In this document: positions 47,531-48,979 of the stretch, one piece after another | Layout: the number at the start of each line of letters is the position of its first letter | Position numbering within the stretch: the stretch's first letter is position 1 | Origin: a virus | Reading direction: 5' to 3' (one strand) | DNA length: 48,979 nucleotides | Virus record (IMG/VR): IMGVR_UViG_3300035698_012596 | Location: 1-48,979 of that record | Made by a program: the position numbers and the translations under genes | Notes under the pieces: model-generated | What the model was told of the DNA's origin: nothing | Databases searched by the model: none | What the model saw: the letters and a program-made list of their open reading frames with translations, nothing else

Positions 47531-48148
47531 TTATGACTTTTTGTAATATTCACTTTCGGAACAGACATAATAGCCTTCATCTGCAAGGGCATCTAATAGA
47601 ACACCTGGGAGATCCTCGTCTACTTGTCTATAAGCTTCTGGAAGGTCATCCCATCCTCGAAGCATTGGGTGCGTTTTTTCTCTATTATTTTGTTCAACAC
47701 CATAACGCCAACCTTGATCAACCCGCTCTTGCATCCAGCGTTGATGCATATATTTAGCAACTTTCTCAGCAACCGTTTTCTTTTTATAATCAGATAGATC
47801 ATAATATGAGCTTGTATCAAACCCATTCGAATCAGTTACCACTTCAGCTGAACCATCAATTTCAAAATTGATATCGGCATCGAGCTCTTCGGCTAATTGT
47901 TCAAAGATTGGTTGAATTTCACGTTCAGTAAGATCACGAGACAACACAATTTTGTAGCAGATTTTATCATCGTTTTTCTCACTAACCATTTGCACATTTT
48001 TCAAACCATCTTCTGGTTTTCGTAACTGCAATGTAGTTAATACACCATCCGAAAGATTTCTCTTGACAACCTGATAGAATAATTTTCTATTCTCATTGCT
48101 GAGTTTTTCATTTACTGTTATACCAATATAATGCTGTACGTCTGTCAT
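47531..48148 (-). CDS. RyR-domain protein
   Basis: 205 aa. The C-terminal ~85 residues match the RyR repeat: 'KYMHQRWMQERVDQGWRYG', 'KTHPMLRGWDDLPEAYRQVD' and 'LLDALADEGYYVC'. RyR domains occur in ryanodine receptors and in prokaryotic/phage proteins that may sense nucleotides. The N-terminal ~110 residues are strand-rich (HYIGITVNEKL..., KICYKIVLSRDLTE) and unknown. Lies between the fibre gene and the ligase-like gene. Confidence 0.72.
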   Translation of the reverse strand: MTDVQHYIGITVNEKLSNENRKLFYQVVKRNLSDGVLTTLQLRKPEDGLKNVQMVSEKNDDKICYKIVLSRDLTEREIQPIFEQLAEELDADINFEIDGSAEVVTDSNGFDTSSYYDLSDYKKKTVAEKVAKYMHQRWMQERVDQGWRYGVEQNNREKTHPMLRGWDDLPEAYRQVDEDLPGVLLDALADEGYYVCSESEYYKKS

Positions 48149-48158
48149 GAATTTACCA

Positions 48159-48979
48159 TTATGTTAGATAGCTGATTGTTAGAATTAATCTAGTAGTTCC
48201 GGTTAAATCAGTGTCCAATAACTGAGTTGATCCAGTTGATCCAGTATCTATTTTAGATACAATAATATCAGCCGTTGATGCGTTTATATAACAACCTAAC
48301 CAAACCTTCGAACTAGCCATTCCGGTGAAATAACCAACTGATCCACTTTGGATAATACCTGATTTAGCATTAAATGGTAATCCACTAATTGCAATAATAC
48401 CAGACATGGCCCCATCCAATGTAGCCAAGTTCACATCAATATGAGCAGTTACATGATTACCGATTTTAGTGTATGATCCAGCTTGAACAGAATAAGTGTT
48501 TGTTCCAGCAACCGTTTGACCATAAATTACGGGTGTGAAGGTTTCTTCTTCGTAATCATCTAATGTGTTGGCATCACTTGATGCTGATTGTGTTGCTGGA
48601 AATTTAATTTTTCCTGAAGTGACGCTTAACGAACGATCAGATGTTAATACTCTAAATGCTTCTGTGACGGTTGTATCAGCATCATTGGAAACTTGACCAA
48701 ATACAAAGTCGCCTGTTGAAACATTATCACGCCCTAAGACATAACCAGTGCCGGCAGGATTGCCTAAATATAGTTGCCCATCACCGTCTAAATTTGCAAC
48801 TTGAAGTACCGCACCTGCGGTTTGCAATGATGTTTTACCAACTAGTAATTCACCTGCACTGGTTAGACGCATATGTTCAACCGGGGCTGCACCATTCAAA
48901 GCTGTTCTAAATATGATATCACCGGTCTCGTTACCTACTGAACCATTAGTTAAGGCGAAATCAATATTAGCAATTTCAA
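48159..48979 (-). CDS. Tail fibre / phage structural protein, 5'-truncated by window edge
   Basis: The frame stays open to the end of the window; only the last 273 residues are here, and the TTG at 48899 is internal. 'EHMRLTSAGELLVGKTS' and 'GDFVFGQVSNDADTTVTEAF' are typical of repeated phage fibre or intramolecular-chaperone-type proteins, and the last ~130 residues ('EEETFTPVIYGQTVAG', 'GSYTKIGNHVTAHIDVNL') form a beta-rich receptor-type tip. Minus-strand fibre genes here and plus-strand ones at the other end show more than one fibre locus. Confidence 0.78.
   Translation of the reverse strand, partial: EIANIDFALTNGSVGNETGDIIFRTALNGAAPVEHMRLTSAGELLVGKTSLQTAGAVLQVANLDGDGQLYLGNPAGTGYVLGRDNVSTGDFVFGQVSNDADTTVTEAFRVLTSDRSLSVTSGKIKFPATQSASSDANTLDDYEEETFTPVIYGQTVAGTNTYSVQAGSYTKIGNHVTAHIDVNLATLDGAMSGIIAISGLPFNAKSGIIQSGSVGYFTGMASSKVWLGCYINASTADIIVSKIDTGSTGSTQLLDTDLTGTTRLILTISYLT

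Noticed and set aside
1-48979. tRNA genes or a ribosomal RNA
   Set aside because: All gaps above 100 bp were read; none shows a cloverleaf with the GTTCRA arm, and no rRNA sequence is present.

Overview
This window looks like part of a large T4-related (myovirus-like) bacteriophage genome. The evidence is a T4-style replication core (family B DNA polymerase, gp45-type sliding clamp, a small DsbA-like protein, a FEN-type 5'-3' exonuclease), tail-fibre proteins at both window ends, tightly packed genes with TAATG/ATGA stop-start overlaps, and many small hypothetical genes. DNA is AT-rich. The host is probably a Gram-negative bacterium: near-consensus sigma70 promoters, strong Shine-Dalgarno sites, a lipoprotein and a periplasmic phosphate-binding protein. 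An aquatic setting is an inference from pstS, the MazG-like enzyme and the SpoT-like hydrolase.

Layout. 1-6601 (+): structural tail genes, namely the end of a fibre/lectin protein, an Mtd-N-like fibre and a 1536-aa mosaic of LamG, discoidin and SPRY domains, two of them preceded by ATAAATAG motifs. 6598-11477 (-): DSBH protein, metallophosphoesterase, CYTH protein, exonuclease and Nudix hydrolase. 11587-19012 (-): 7-deazaguanine cluster (QueE, FolE, a GT-B glycosyltransferase, a MazG-like enzyme, a QueD-like protein, a DpdA-like transglycosylase) interleaved with an HNH nuclease, a phosphoribosyltransferase and a PD-(D/E)XK-like protein. 19643-28957 (-): clamp, polymerase, DsbA-like protein, a saccharopine-dehydrogenase-like oxidoreductase, three tandem paralogues (one frameshifted) and an NAD-dependent DNA ligase. 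30723-32440 (+): von Willebrand A protein and partner. 36826-37839 (+): PstS. The remainder to 48148 (-) is an early-type accessory region, and 48159-48979 (-) is a partial tail fibre.

The most unusual content is a diversified family of small proteins sharing a W-(L/C)-x-x-N segment and a C-terminal D-A-x-x-F-K-L-x-W motif. I count about 22 genes plus one internal duplication and one truncated relative, in blocks at 29519-30570, 32483-34400, 39860-40231 and 41176-45076. Most lie in operons that begin at a recurring early promoter, TTGACA-N15/18-TATAAT, often with an extended TGT before the -10. Their function is unknown; host takeover or anti-defence is my inference.

The deazaguanine genes suggest guanine-modified phage DNA, possibly glycosylated. 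A NADAR-domain gene, which in known cases removes ADP-ribose from guanine, lies in the same accessory region. PstS and a SpoT-like hydrolase are divergently transcribed across three direct repeats of 11-bp period that resemble a Pho box, suggesting linked phosphate and stringent-response control. Calls were made by eye from motifs; no database search was possible.
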